Shown piece by piece: positions 40,793 to 49,468 of a DNA stretch of 64,000 nucleotides. Positions within the stretch are counted from its first letter, which is position 1. Each line of letters starts with the position of its first letter. A program made the translations under genes and the position numbers. Source of the DNA: Bin87 sp026710825 (GTDB lineage Bacteria; Chloroflexota; Dehalococcoidia; Lucifugimonadales; UBA3495); assembly GCA_965232815.1 (NCBI GenBank), contig OZ247427.1:248001-312000 (forward strand), read 5' to 3'. The notes under the pieces were generated by a model. That model did not search any database, had not been told where the DNA came from, and saw nothing but the letters and a program-made list of their open reading frames with translations.

Positions 40793-41569
40793 CTACTGGG
40801 CAACACATCCGCCATCGATGACGAGCTCGGCACCGGTGACGAAGGATGCCTCGTCGGACGCCAGATACAACACGCCGTAGGCAACCTCGATGGGATGGGC
40901 GCGACGGCCCAGCGGAACCAGCGCCAGCCGTTGCGCCGCGACCTCGGGATCGTCGTAGGTGGACGCGCTCATGGGCGTCATGATCGGCCCGGGATGCACC
41001 GAGTTACAGCGGATGCCCTCCCGCGCATACTGGATGGCCGTGGCCTTGGTGAACAGGCGCACCGCCCCCTTGGACGCGTTGTAGGGATGGGACCGCGACC
41101 AGGCTCCTGAAAGGCCGGCGATGGACGAAATGTTGATGATGGAGCCGCCACCGGCCCGACGCATCGCCGGTATGGCCGCCTTCGTGCCGAGGAATACGCC
41201 CTTGGAGTTGATGTCCATGACGCGATCCCACTGCTCTTCGCTGGTGTCCTCCAGCGAGATGTTGCGCGCGCCGCCCTCAACGGAGATGCTGATGCCGGCG
41301 TTGTTGACCAAGATATCGACCTTGCCGTAGCGCTGCTCCGCCAGGGCGATGATGGCGTCCCAGTCGGATTCCCTCGTTACGTCGAGATGAGTGTAGGCGA
41401 CGTCGAGACCTTCGGCACGGCAGTCGGTTTCGACCTGCTGGCCCAGATCGTCGAGGATGTCGCCGATGACGACCTTGGCGCCCTCCTTCGCAAACAGGTT
41501 GGCTTCCTCAGCGCCCATGCCGCGAGCGCCGCCGCTGATTATCGCTACCTTGCCGTCGAGTCGGCCCAT
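40793..41569 (-). CDS. SDR-family oxidoreductase 3 (FabG-like)
   Basis: The 258-residue classical SDR has SGGARGMGAEEA, NNAG, catalytic Ser in NISSIAG and YNASK. It is a third paralogue of the enzymes at 29421 and 31519 but is a little longer around residues 96-104. A GGAG ribosome site precedes the ATG. It and the NHL protein probably share a transcript. Confidence 0.9.
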   Translation of the reverse strand: MGRLDGKVAIISGGARGMGAEEANLFAKEGAKVVIGDILDDLGQQVETDCRAEGLDVAYTHLDVTRESDWDAIIALAEQRYGKVDILVNNAGISISVEGGARNISLEDTSEEQWDRVMDINSKGVFLGTKAAIPAMRRAGGGSIINISSIAGLSGAWSRSHPYNASKGAVRLFTKATAIQYAREGIRCNSVHPGPIMTPMSASTYDDPEVAAQRLALVPLGRRAHPIEVAYGVLYLASDEASFVTGAELVIDGGCVAQ

Positions 41570-41596
41570 GATTTGCTCCTTAAATTGTCCGGCGGA

Positions 41597-41950
41597 TCAA
41601 TTCGCCGGCAGGTTTTCGTCGATGATGGCTTGGAGTTGGTCCACGAGCGGCGGCAGGTGGTCCTGGATGATGCGCCACAATACGTCGAGATCAACCGTAT
41701 CGCATCCGTGGATGAGGACATTTCGCAGGTCGGTGGTGTCCTGCCAAGGCACTTGGGGATACCGGGCACGAAAGTGATCAGGTACCCGTCGCGCGGCTTC
41801 GCCGATTACTTCCATCCATCTAATGAGTGCCGCTTCAAGGATCTCATCAGCATCGATATCAGATCGAGACCGACCGTTCATCGTTGTCAAAACGCGTTGA
41901 GCGTTGTCCCGCATCTGCTGTACGGCCACCAGTGGATCACGACGCGACAT
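41597..41950 (-). CDS. HepT-like HEPN toxin (DUF86)
   Basis: The 117-residue helical protein has the HEPN Rx4-6H motif as RNVLIHGC near residues 76-83, the RNA-cleaving centre of HepT toxins in MNT/HEPN systems. It overlaps the antitoxin gene by 14 bp and is translated after it. In characterised pairs MntA adenylylates HepT to silence it. The family role is established; activity of this copy is inferred. Confidence 0.85.
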   Translation of the reverse strand: MSRRDPLVAVQQMRDNAQRVLTTMNGRSRSDIDADEILEAALIRWMEVIGEAARRVPDHFRARYPQVPWQDTTDLRNVLIHGCDTVDLDVLWRIIQDHLPPLVDQLQAIIDENLPAN

Positions 41951-42236
41951 AGATTTCCTCCGCCTCGTCGAGCACCTCCTGCCGGAAATAAGGACTGAGT
42001 GATGCTGCGGTGTGCATGTCCACCTCTCGACCCAACATAGTCGTTAATTCCCTCCGCATCCGAAAAAATTCAAACCCGCCGGCATGGCCCGGCTCGTACT
42101 CTATCAGCACATCCACGTCGCTTTGCGGTGTGAAGTCGTCGCGGATCACGGAACCGAACAACGCCATGCGCCGCACGCGGTGCCGACGGCAGATCTCAGC
42201 GATCTCTTCGTGGGGTATTTCGATACGTGCCGCCAT
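41937..42236 (-). CDS. MntA-like minimal nucleotidyltransferase antitoxin
   Basis: The 99-residue protein has RMALFGSVIRDDFTPQSDVDVLIEYE, with the GSx and DxD metal-binding motifs of minimal nucleotidyltransferases. It is encoded upstream of and overlapping its HepT partner, the standard order. No operator is evident. Confidence 0.87.
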   Translation of the reverse strand: MAARIEIPHEEIAEICRRHRVRRMALFGSVIRDDFTPQSDVDVLIEYEPGHAGGFEFFRMRRELTTMLGREVDMHTAASLSPYFRQEVLDEAEEIYVAS

Positions 42237-42260
42237 TCTGCTTTCACTGAGCCAGGCCGT

Positions 42261-42626
42261 TCAGTTGTCGCCCATGAACATCCCGACGACGTTGCCCTCG
42301 GTGTCGCGGAAGTTGGCGAAGCAGCCTATGCCGGGGATCTCCGTGCGTGGGGTTACTATTTCGCATCCGGCGTCGGATACCTTCTGGATGTAGGCATCGA
42401 GGTCGTCAACGCCGATGATGATCAGCGTGCCGCCGTTGTTGTACGTGTCGGCGCGTGCGGTGAGTGCGCCGCCGATGCCGTCGGGCTCGTCATCGCCGCC
42501 GGTCTGCTGTAGGTAATACGGCTGGTCGCCAAACTGAGAAGACTGCCATCCGAACACGTCCGCATAGAATTTGTTGGCGCGTTCGGCGTCGTCAAAGGGA
42601 AGTTCAAAGTGTATGACCTTGGGCAT
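42261..42626 (-). CDS. VOC-family protein (glyoxalase/bleomycin-resistance-type)
   Basis: The 121-residue protein has the single-module VOC beta-alpha-beta-beta-beta pattern: HFELPFDDAERANKFYADVFGW, then the second half to GIGCFANFRDTEGNVVGMFM. Glu/His metal ligands of active glyoxalases are partly present. ATG 42626 has a GGAGG site. It overlaps the 3' end of the acetyltransferase gene by 23 bp, so the two are coupled. Confidence 0.85.
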   Translation of the reverse strand: MPKVIHFELPFDDAERANKFYADVFGWQSSQFGDQPYYLQQTGGDDEPDGIGGALTARADTYNNGGTLIIIGVDDLDAYIQKVSDAGCEIVTPRTEIPGIGCFANFRDTEGNVVGMFMGDN

Positions 42627-43221
42627 TGTTCCTCCTGGTGTCGGAATCGGTTGGTTGGTCTGATTCAATATAGATGATGACGGGGATTGACTGCCACTCA
42701 TCGGCAGTCATAGAGAACGTGAGAGTGTCCCACCACCGGCGCTTGAAGTATTCAGCCTGGGGCAATCGCTCCTCAAGGCGGAACCCCAGTCGTTCCAGCA
42801 CCCGCGCCGATGCCGCGTTTTCGGCGATACACCACGACGTGATGCGTTGCAGCCCGAGATGATCGTACCCGAACTGCGCCATGCCAGCCGCAGCTTCGGT
42901 GGCGTAGCCCTGGCCCCAGCAGTCGGGGTTCAGCTCGTAGCCGATTTCCGCCTCGTGGTCATTTTCGGAGTTGCGCCGGATACCGCAGTTGCCGATCAGT
43001 CGCCCGTCGCATACCCGTTCGATTGCCAGCTGGAACCGGCGACGGGGCCTTTCATACTGCCAGTCCAGGAACATACGCACGAAGTCGCGAGCATCGTTCT
43101 CAGTGCGATCCGTCCACGGGTAATAGCGCAAATAGCGAGGGTCGCGCTGGTAATCCAGCACGGCCCTCCAATCGTCGGGAGCGAACTCGCGCAGGCGGAG
43201 TCGCTCGGTGATTATTTGCAT
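42604..43221 (-). CDS. GNAT N-acetyltransferase (RimJ/RimL type)
   Basis: The 205-residue protein has TERLRLREFAPDDW at the start, LIGNCGIRR, GYELNPDCWGQGYATEAA (the acetyl-CoA pyrophosphate loop) and the family segment AENAASARVLERLGFRLE. It acetylates an amino group of a protein terminus or small molecule; the substrate is unknown. The last 25 residues are an unusual polar tail that overlaps the VOC gene. Confidence 0.87.
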   Translation of the reverse strand: MQIITERLRLREFAPDDWRAVLDYQRDPRYLRYYPWTDRTENDARDFVRMFLDWQYERPRRRFQLAIERVCDGRLIGNCGIRRNSENDHEAEIGYELNPDCWGQGYATEAAAGMAQFGYDHLGLQRITSWCIAENAASARVLERLGFRLEERLPQAEYFKRRWWDTLTFSMTADEWQSIPVIIYIESDQPTDSDTRRNNAQGHTL

Positions 43222-43232
43222 CGGCTGCCCGA

Positions 43233-44828
43233 TCAGGCGATGGCCGAGGAACCCTCTCCCTTAAGGTAGTCGGCGGTGCGCAACGCCAACGCTTGAATCG
43301 TCGTGGTCGGGTTGATGCACGCGCCGGTGGTGAAGATGCTGCCGTCGATGATGAACAGGTTGGGCACATCGTGGGCGCGGCCCCAGCGATCCACCACCGA
43401 GCGGGCGGGGTCGGTTCCCATGCGGGCGGTGCCCAACAGGTGCCAGCCGGCGTTGCGGCGCAGCCGGGACGAGATCACACGCTTTGCGCCGGCCGCTTCC
43501 AGCACCTCAGTGGCACGGGCGATGCCGTGGTCGAGGATGGCCCATGTGTTGTCGCTCACGGTGTAGTCTATCTTGGGCGCGGGGATGCCGTCGCCGTCGG
43601 TCAGCGTCGGGTCCAGGGAGACCCGGTTATGCTCCTCGGGCAGATCCTCGGTCATGATGACGATGCCCATCTGGCGCTGGAACCGCTCGGCGAAATCCTG
43701 GTGGTGTCCGTCGCCCCACTGCACCTGCTGACCTACCAGTCCACCCAAGGCAAGCTGGAGCGGAGCGCCCCCCACATTGGATATCTGCATATCGTAGCCG
43801 CGCACGAAGCCCCGCCGCACGTCGGTCTCGTAGAACTCCTGGCTGAGCATCGACGAACCACGCGGGCCGCTGTCGGGACCCATGTCTTCTTCGAACAGGC
43901 CGAGCACATAGCCGCACGGGTGGTGCATCAGGTTCCTGCCGACCTGCCCGCTGCTGTTGGCGAGGCCATCGGGGAACAGGGCGCTCTTGGAGTTGAGCAA
44001 CAATCGCGAAGTGCCGATACCATTGCAGGCCAGCACGACCACCTTGGCGTATTGCGCCTGGAGATTGCCGTTGTGATCGTAGTAGGCCGCGCCGGTGGCC
44101 CGACCGGTCTCGTCCACCAGGATCTCGCGAACACGGGCGTGGGTGATGAGACGCGCGCCCTGTTTCAAAGCGCCGGGCCAGAAAATTATGTCGCTGCTGG
44201 ACGGCGAACGCAGGTACTCGCCCACGTCCGCCTGCCGCCCGTCGTATTGGGCGGAGGCGACGGCGTTATCCGACGACCACCAGTGCCAGCCCAGCTTGTT
44301 GAAGGCGCGGGCCAGCATCTCGCCGCCCGGTCCGATGGGCAGCGGCGGCGTCGGGCGCGCCGGCTTGGGCGGGTACGCCGTGTCGCCCTGCAAGCCGCTA
44401 ACGCCGTGGGCGCGGTCGTTCTGGTCGTAGTAGGGCTCCAGCTCGAAGTAGTCCATGGGCCAGTCGTCAGCGACGCCGTCCAGGGACTTGAGGCGGAAGT
44501 CCGACGGATGGAACCTGGGGAAGTGGGAACCCCAGTGGATGGTGCTGCCGCCTACGGCGTTGTACATGTACGGCGCGATGGGGGTGTCATCCTCGTTGAC
44601 CGGATAATCCTCGGGCAACCCGCGGAAGTTGGGGTTCGGATGGAAATCGGTCTGCCAGTGCAGTTGCGCCTGCGGTTCGCTGACCGGGAAGGCATTCAGC
44701 GGCACCCAGCCGCCCTGCTCCAGGCACACCACCTTGACGCCGGCCTGCGTCAGGCTCCAGGTGAAGGCCCCGCCGGAAGCGCCGGCCCCAATGACCAGGA
44801 CGTCGGCGATGTCGTGTTTGCTGCCCAT
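43233..44828 (-). CDS. GMC-family FAD oxidoreductase
   Basis: The 531-residue flavoprotein has the ADP-binding motif VLVIGAGASGGAF near residues 9-22 followed by an acidic LEQGGW. The C-terminal GMC domain contains WHLLGTARMGTDP and ends with DGSIFTTGACINPTTTIQALALRTADY, with the catalytic His and Asn regions. GMC enzymes oxidise alcohols of sugars, sterols or choline, and this one resembles gluconate/2-keto-type dehydrogenase large subunits. No cytochrome or small subunit is adjacent. Confidence 0.9.
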   Translation of the reverse strand: MGSKHDIADVLVIGAGASGGAFTWSLTQAGVKVVCLEQGGWVPLNAFPVSEPQAQLHWQTDFHPNPNFRGLPEDYPVNEDDTPIAPYMYNAVGGSTIHWGSHFPRFHPSDFRLKSLDGVADDWPMDYFELEPYYDQNDRAHGVSGLQGDTAYPPKPARPTPPLPIGPGGEMLARAFNKLGWHWWSSDNAVASAQYDGRQADVGEYLRSPSSSDIIFWPGALKQGARLITHARVREILVDETGRATGAAYYDHNGNLQAQYAKVVVLACNGIGTSRLLLNSKSALFPDGLANSSGQVGRNLMHHPCGYVLGLFEEDMGPDSGPRGSSMLSQEFYETDVRRGFVRGYDMQISNVGGAPLQLALGGLVGQQVQWGDGHHQDFAERFQRQMGIVIMTEDLPEEHNRVSLDPTLTDGDGIPAPKIDYTVSDNTWAILDHGIARATEVLEAAGAKRVISSRLRRNAGWHLLGTARMGTDPARSVVDRWGRAHDVPNLFIIDGSIFTTGACINPTTTIQALALRTADYLKGEGSSAIA

Positions 44829-44906
44829 ATGTGTTTGCTCCTAACTGTTAGATCACGGTTCCATCAAAGCAATCTGGGAAACGCTAGCCGGAACCGGCAT
44901 CCTGGA

Positions 44907-45602
44907 TCATCGCCCCAAGTCCGCTTCCAATTGCCGAATACGTTCTTGCGCCTCGGCCAACGCGGCTTCTAATTCCGACGGGTTCATCAGGAACGCATCG
45001 GCTCCCGGATTGTAGAACCGCAGGTTGCCAGCGTCCCAGCACAGGTAGAGACCCAACGCCTCGCTGAAACCCGACAACATACCGCTCATCGGTCCGGGAC
45101 GGTCTTCGGCCAGTGGTATCGCCTCATACTGACCATCCACTAGCCTGTCCCCGGCCATCGGCACGTCGTGATACTGGCCGCCAGTATGGTCAAACCGCCA
45201 GTATTCCGCAACGCCATAATGTGCATACCCAAACCGCTTGCGAGTGTAGTCAGCCTGTCCGGTCCTCCGCGAGGCCACCTCCAGCACGAAGTCAGGCGGT
45301 TTCCCCACTTCGTTGATCACGTAACCGTTGCGCTGGGTAATGGCGTCAGGATCAACGTCAAATGCAACCACGCAATCGGGCACCAGCCAGCCATCGTGGC
45401 TACGGGTGTCATAACAGAGAAAACCCTCGCCGCTGATCAGCGTACCCGGTCGCGATGCGAAATGAGCCATGAGCGTCGATGCGGCATTGGCGATGTGGGC
45501 GTACTGCTGCATATCGGGAGCCCTCGGCGGGTCAGGCAACTCCACCGGAGGATCAAGTTTGCCGGTCACGTGCGGTGGGGTGACGGGCTTGGCGATAGTC
45601 AT
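44907..45602 (-). CDS. Uma2-family (DUF820) PD-(D/E)XK nuclease-like protein, second copy
   Basis: The 231-residue protein is a paralogue of the Uma2 protein at 20934: it shares VPDCVVAF, PPDFVLEVAS, DYTRKRFGYAHYGVAEYWRFD and a short charged C-terminal helix. The start ATG 45602 lies 26 bp from a perfect 30-bp TAGGGGCGAAT palindrome. The repeated neighbourhood suggests a functional or evolutionary link between the gene family and the palindrome. Confidence 0.85.
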   Translation of the reverse strand: MTIAKPVTPPHVTGKLDPPVELPDPPRAPDMQQYAHIANAASTLMAHFASRPGTLISGEGFLCYDTRSHDGWLVPDCVVAFDVDPDAITQRNGYVINEVGKPPDFVLEVASRRTGQADYTRKRFGYAHYGVAEYWRFDHTGGQYHDVPMAGDRLVDGQYEAIPLAEDRPGPMSGMLSGFSEALGLYLCWDAGNLRFYNPGADAFLMNPSELEAALAEAQERIRQLEADLGR

Positions 45603-45627
45603 AACGGCCCTCGTCAATGCTGTTGGC

Positions 45628-45657
45628 GGTAGGGGCGAATAATTATTCGCCCCTACC
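45628..45657. repeat. Dispersed palindrome (TAGGGGCGAAT type), perfect 30-mer
   Basis: GGTAGGGGCGAATAA (45628-45642) is followed directly by its exact reverse complement (45643-45657). It lies between the Uma2 start and the thiolase stop, both on the minus strand. Confidence 0.9.
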
Positions 45658-45679
45658 AAACCCTACGATCCGAAGGCGC

Positions 45680-46879
45680 CTACTTGCGCTCAAAGACGGC
45701 TGCCACGCCCTGGCCGCCGCCGACGCACATGGTCTCCAGGCCCCACTGGGCGTCCTGGCGTTCCATCTCGTGGAGCATGGTGGCGAGGATGCGCGCGCCG
45801 GTGGCCGCGATGGGGTGCCCCAGCGAGATGCCGGAGCCGTTGACGTTCAGGTGGTCTTCGTTGGGCAGTTGCCACTCGCGCAGCACCGCCAGCACCTGGG
45901 CGGCGAAGGCCTCGTTGAGCTCGATCAGGTCCATGTCGCCCAGCGTCATGCCGATCTTGTCCATCACCTTGTTGACCGCCGGCACGGGGCCGATGCCCAT
46001 GGTGGCGGGATGGCAGCCGGTTACCGCCCAGCCGCGCAGGTAGGCCATGGGGGTCAGGCCCAACTCGTCCAGCTTGTCCTCGGCGACTACTAGGCACACG
46101 GAGGCGGCGTCGTTCTGGCTGCTGGCGTTACCGGCGGTGACCACGCCGTCGCGCATCACGGGACGCAGGCGACCCAGGACTTCCATCGTGGTGTCGCCGC
46201 GCGGGCCCTCGTCGGCGTCGAATATCTTGGGGTCGCCACGACGCTGGGGGATGCTCACTGGGACGATCTCGTCGGCGAACTTGCCGGAGTCGCGGGCGGC
46301 GACGGCGCGCTGGTGGCTGCGCAGGGCGTACTCGTCCTGCTCCTCGCGGGGGATTTCATACTGCCGGGCCAGGTTCTCGGCGGTCTCAACCATGCCGCCG
46401 GGGATCTCGCCGAACCGTTCGTCCGGCGCGATGGTGACGCGGGCGCGAGCCAGACGGTCGTGGAATGTGACGGAGCCGAAACGCGCCCCCCAGCGGGACT
46501 CGTTGCTGTAGAACTCGGCGCTGCTCATGCTCTCGGCGCCGCCGGCGATCACCACGTCGGCGTTGTCGGTCTGGATAAGCATGGATGCGTTGAGGATGGC
46601 CTGGAGGCCCGAGGAGCAGCGGCGGTCCAACTGGTAGCCCGGCACCTCGATGGGCAGGCCCGCCTTGAGACTCGCCAGCCGTCCGATGGCGGGGTTCTCG
46701 CCGGACGGATAACCGTGGCCCAGGATGACGTCGTCCACCTTGGACGGGTCAACGCCACTGCGTTCCAGCGCGGCCTGGATCACCGTGGACGCCAACTCAG
46801 CGGCCGGAACATCGCGCAACGCGCCGCCGAAATTGCCGACGGCGGTGCGGACGGGCGCAACTATGGCTACTCCTCTCAT
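45680..46879 (-). CDS. Thiolase (acetyl-CoA C-acyltransferase)
   Basis: The 399-residue thiolase has Cys88 in DRRCSSGLQA, which carries the acyl group, His355 in LGHPIAATGA and Cys385 in MCVGGGQG. Together they form the active site for thiolytic cleavage or condensation of acyl-CoA. The sequence resembles FadA-type enzymes. AAGGAG precedes ATG 46879. No beta-oxidation partner is adjacent, though CoA transferases occur at 59-62 kb. Confidence 0.93.
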   Translation of the reverse strand: MRGVAIVAPVRTAVGNFGGALRDVPAAELASTVIQAALERSGVDPSKVDDVILGHGYPSGENPAIGRLASLKAGLPIEVPGYQLDRRCSSGLQAILNASMLIQTDNADVVIAGGAESMSSAEFYSNESRWGARFGSVTFHDRLARARVTIAPDERFGEIPGGMVETAENLARQYEIPREEQDEYALRSHQRAVAARDSGKFADEIVPVSIPQRRGDPKIFDADEGPRGDTTMEVLGRLRPVMRDGVVTAGNASSQNDAASVCLVVAEDKLDELGLTPMAYLRGWAVTGCHPATMGIGPVPAVNKVMDKIGMTLGDMDLIELNEAFAAQVLAVLREWQLPNEDHLNVNGSGISLGHPIAATGARILATMLHEMERQDAQWGLETMCVGGGQGVAAVFERK

Positions 46880-47091
46880 AACGACACTCCTTATCCGCCC
46901 GATGCGGACGCTCGATATAACAGCAAAATCGTGCCGGTATAATACTCGCTGCCCGTCCCGGTGTAAAACTCACGTAGCACGTCAAACATCGGTCATTTAG
47001 TAGCCTTTCACCTACGCGTCCACGCTGCTCTTGTCCTGCAATAGGACGCGACACCCCTATGCTACAATCGAACTCGGCGACACGCCGCCGT

Positions 47092-47166
47092 GGGGGCTTA
47101 GCTCAGTGGGAGAGCACCTGCTTTGCAAGCAGGGGGTCAGGGGTTCGAATCCCCTAGCCTCCACCA
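47092..47166 (+). tRNA. tRNA-Ala (anticodon UGC)
   Basis: The acceptor arms GGGGGCT (47092-47098) and AGCCTCC (47156-47162) pair, the D arm GCTCAGTGGGAGAGC is canonical, the anticodon arm is CCTGC-TTTGCAA-GCAGG with TGC in the loop, and the T arm is CAGGGGTTCGAATCCCCTA. The CCA end is encoded (47164-47166). It reads GCA/GCN alanine codons. Confidence 0.95.
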
Positions 47167-47673
47167 ATTTTTGCCCGATAACTTATCCCAAATCTGAGAG
47201 AATGTGCGTCGTAGAAGTCGATGCTAACGATCATGCGGGAAGATATGTGGGAGTCGCCACTAGTACCCGGAGTTCTCAGGTCCGGGTTGGTCTGCCGCCC
47301 GTTACACGTGAAATGGGCGTGCCTAATCCACGAGCGGTGAACAATTTCCGAAAACTATCTAGACTAAACCGCCCATCGATGCCAGCGCCGCCGAAGCACG
47401 TGCGTGGGAGCCGTAGGTCAAGCTGCGCCGTTGGCAACGACACGTCCGAGGCCACTCAGAAGGCGAACGACGCGACGACGCGCTGCGAGCAACTGCCTCG
47501 CTCCGTTGGGAGTGGGGCTTTTTCATTGCTAGCGCCGCTGCCGTCAACCCGCTGGAGCAGCAGCCGCATCCAGACAGGCAATCTCACGCTGAGCAGACTG
47601 CAGGATACGAACAAGAACGCGGTCAGGCTGAAATCCAGTACAGTCAGGTCAGCCTGTGCCGCCAGGAGGAAAA
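47167..47673. other. Gene-poor 507-bp stretch after tRNA-Ala
   Basis: I see no convincing gene, RNA or repeat here. Composition is lower in GC than the surrounding genes and open frames lack ribosome sites. It could be a decayed tRNA-linked insertion, but no integrase or second copy of the tRNA end was found. Confidence 0.4.
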
Positions 47674-47970
47674 GTGAGAAGGTTTCAAGAGCAGTTCGCA
47701 CAGGGAAAGAAATTCAGGCATGGATTTCTGGTCGTCGGCGAGGGCATTGCTGTTGCAGCTGCTATAGCGTCAGTGATCCCGCAAACCCCCGACGCGGTTG
47801 CGCAGATAGCTATGCCTACGGCGATTCTAGTTGGAGCTGGAGCATTGTTGCTCGTCGCGATATTCGACTTCTTAGACCCAACAGTCCCCACCATGCTGCA
47901 CTACCCGAGAGGCGGGGTTCCTGAAAAGGCAAAGACTGGTGCGAACTTCATTACGGAAGCCGAACATTAA
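47674..47970 (+). CDS. Small two-helix membrane protein (hypothetical)
   Basis: The 98-residue product starts at GTG 47674, four bases after a perfect AGGAGG. It has a basic N-terminus, two hydrophobic helices (about residues 20-40 and 47-68) and a polar C-terminus. No family is recognised. The strong ribosome site is the main support for calling it real. Confidence 0.55.
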   Translation: MRRFQEQFAQGKKFRHGFLVVGEGIAVAAAIASVIPQTPDAVAQIAMPTAILVGAGALLLVAIFDFLDPTVPTMLHYPRGGVPEKAKTGANFITEAEH

Positions 47971-48262
47971 CCCTGCAACCGCGAGTCTCCACCGCGCAGT
48001 GTGCGCCACCACGCCCCAGCCGCAACTTACCATCCATACGCTCAGGCGACGGTCGAGAGGGAGAGAATTGCGCTTGAGATGCGCGTAGCATGTGAGCAGG
48101 TCCGCCGCGCCATTCGCCGACCGATAGCCAACGGATCGTAGAGTCATCTCCAGGAACGAGTCAATTCACTCCTTTCAGTTAGGGCTCCTACCCTCGGCAA
48201 GATCGCAGCACGGCGGGGCCCGACTCAAAACCACCAGCCATCAACCATCATCATACATAGCA

Positions 48263-48379
48263 ATGCAGGTATCTCCATTCATACGCGACCTACCGAAGGC
48301 CGATCCGCACCTCCACACCGGAGGCGCCTTTGAGGCGGAATTGATGCTGGTCAAGGTTCCATCCTGCTTGGGAAAGTAG
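48263..48379 (+). pseudogene. Adenosine deaminase N-terminal relic 1
   Basis: A 38-codon remnant reads MQVSPFIRDLPKADPHLHTG and then AFEAELML before losing similarity and reaching TAG. This corresponds to the first 30 residues of adenosine deaminase-type proteins (LPKAELHLHxEG...), including the His-x-His metal site; the Glu before His has become Asp-Pro. A second relic of the same start lies at 51475. Confidence 0.6.
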
Positions 48380-49007
48380 ATCTCGACGTGCGGCAAGGTT
48401 TTGATATTGCTGGCCCGCGACACCACGGGTCTTGACCGTTCCCCGCTGTCGCGGTCGGAATATCCGCCACCGCCTGTTATCTCATCCCCAACTTGAGCAA
48501 TGACGGGGCTCCCGTTTCCGGATTTCGACCGCGCCTTGATGGACGTGGGGCACGAACCCAGCAGGCCAGATCATCGCGGACCAGTGCGATTTGTTGCGGT
48601 TGTTTTTCAGGCGAGGGCACTTCCCGTCCCGCACCACCTCTCCGACGCCTTCCGCATCCAGCAATACCGGGTCTCACGCCATCACCGTTTTTCGCTGAGG
48701 AACAGAACCTACGCATCTGACAACCGCAATGCGGTGGCCTCGAACCCGGGGTCTAAGACAGTTAATTCGCCGCCCACACAGCATATCTTGCTCGCGGAAA
48801 ACGGTTGCTCCTCCCCAGTGGGCCGTTGTCCCGCCGCGCCTGACACCATGGTGATCTCGTTACGTATATCGTGACGCATCCTCCCTATATGAATCATAAA
48901 TGTAGCAACGCCGGCGCAGGCGGGTTTGAAACCGGCGGATTTTTCCTATACATTGGCACGCGTCAGCCAAACGGCAGCACCGGACAACGGCAGCAAGGAT
49001 AAGCGCA
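48380..49007. other. Gene-poor 628-bp stretch
   Basis: No convincing gene is seen. A minus-strand fragment near 48860-48897 reads MRHDIRNEITMVSGAA, faintly like a histidine kinase dimerisation helix. At 48917-48940 a degenerate GGCGGGTTTGAAACCGGC copy of the dispersed palindrome occurs. Confidence 0.4.
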
Positions 49008-49376
49008 ATGAGCACCGAACGAAGAAGAGGAACCGTCACCATGCGGCAGGTCAGCGGCTCGGCCCGTTCCCGGAAGGTGCGCGTGGAACTCGGAGATGAG
49101 TCATCCTTTACCGACTTTCCCGCTGCGGTAAAAGTGGGCGATGCATCGTACTTCCTGATCCGTGGACGCGACGGCTACAAGCTGCTGTCAACGATGTGTC
49201 CCCACCAGGGCGGTGAGATCGAGGATGAAGGGGATGAGGTATTCGTGTGCGACGGCCACGGCTGGCAGTACGAGAAGGGCGACGGCCGGTGCGTCAACAA
49301 CCCCGATTTTCGCATGAAGGCTTTCCTGGTCACCGTGCAGAACGGCCGCCTGGTAGCACTAGTGCCCGACGAGTAG
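49008..49376 (+). CDS. Rieske-type 2Fe-2S ferredoxin
   Basis: The 122-residue protein has a Rieske domain with CPHQGG (Cys64, His66) and CDGHGW (Cys81, His84), ligands of a 2Fe-2S cluster. It has no membrane anchor, so it fits the small ferredoxin components of dioxygenases or monooxygenases rather than the bc1 protein. No oxygenase is adjacent; the P450 at 56.6 kb is the nearest candidate partner, a speculative link. A long palindrome follows. Confidence 0.87.
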   Translation: MSTERRRGTVTMRQVSGSARSRKVRVELGDESSFTDFPAAVKVGDASYFLIRGRDGYKLLSTMCPHQGGEIEDEGDEVFVCDGHGWQYEKGDGRCVNNPDFRMKAFLVTVQNGRLVALVPDE

Positions 49377-49408
49377 CCAGCGGGAATACTCGCCGACCTT
49401 TGACGGAA

Positions 49409-49441
49409 ATCGGCCCCGGAACCCAGGGTTCCGGGGCCGAT
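49409..49441. terminator. 33-bp near-perfect palindrome between convergent genes
   Basis: ATCGGCCCCGGAACCC (49409-49424) and GGGTTCCGGGGCCGAT (49426-49441) are perfect 16-base arms around one A. It has no flanking T-run but lies exactly between two convergent genes, so bidirectional termination is likely. Confidence 0.6.
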
Positions 49442-49468
49442 GATTGGCCACTCTACCTCCGTGCCCGA

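Noticed and set aside
39275..42236. A single toxin-antitoxin island
   Set aside because: The HEPN-like pair and the HepT/MntA pair are separated by an NHL-repeat gene and an SDR and show no shared regulation.
46938..46943. Perfect TATAAT as a promoter for tRNA-Ala
   Set aside because: It lies 150 bp before the tRNA and has no -35 box at suitable distance; a TACAAT at 47063 is nearer but also lacks a -35.
48860..48897. Histidine-kinase relic (MRHDIRNEITMVSGAA on the minus strand)
   Set aside because: Similarity is limited to about 16 residues and nothing follows that resembles a kinase, so chance cannot be excluded.
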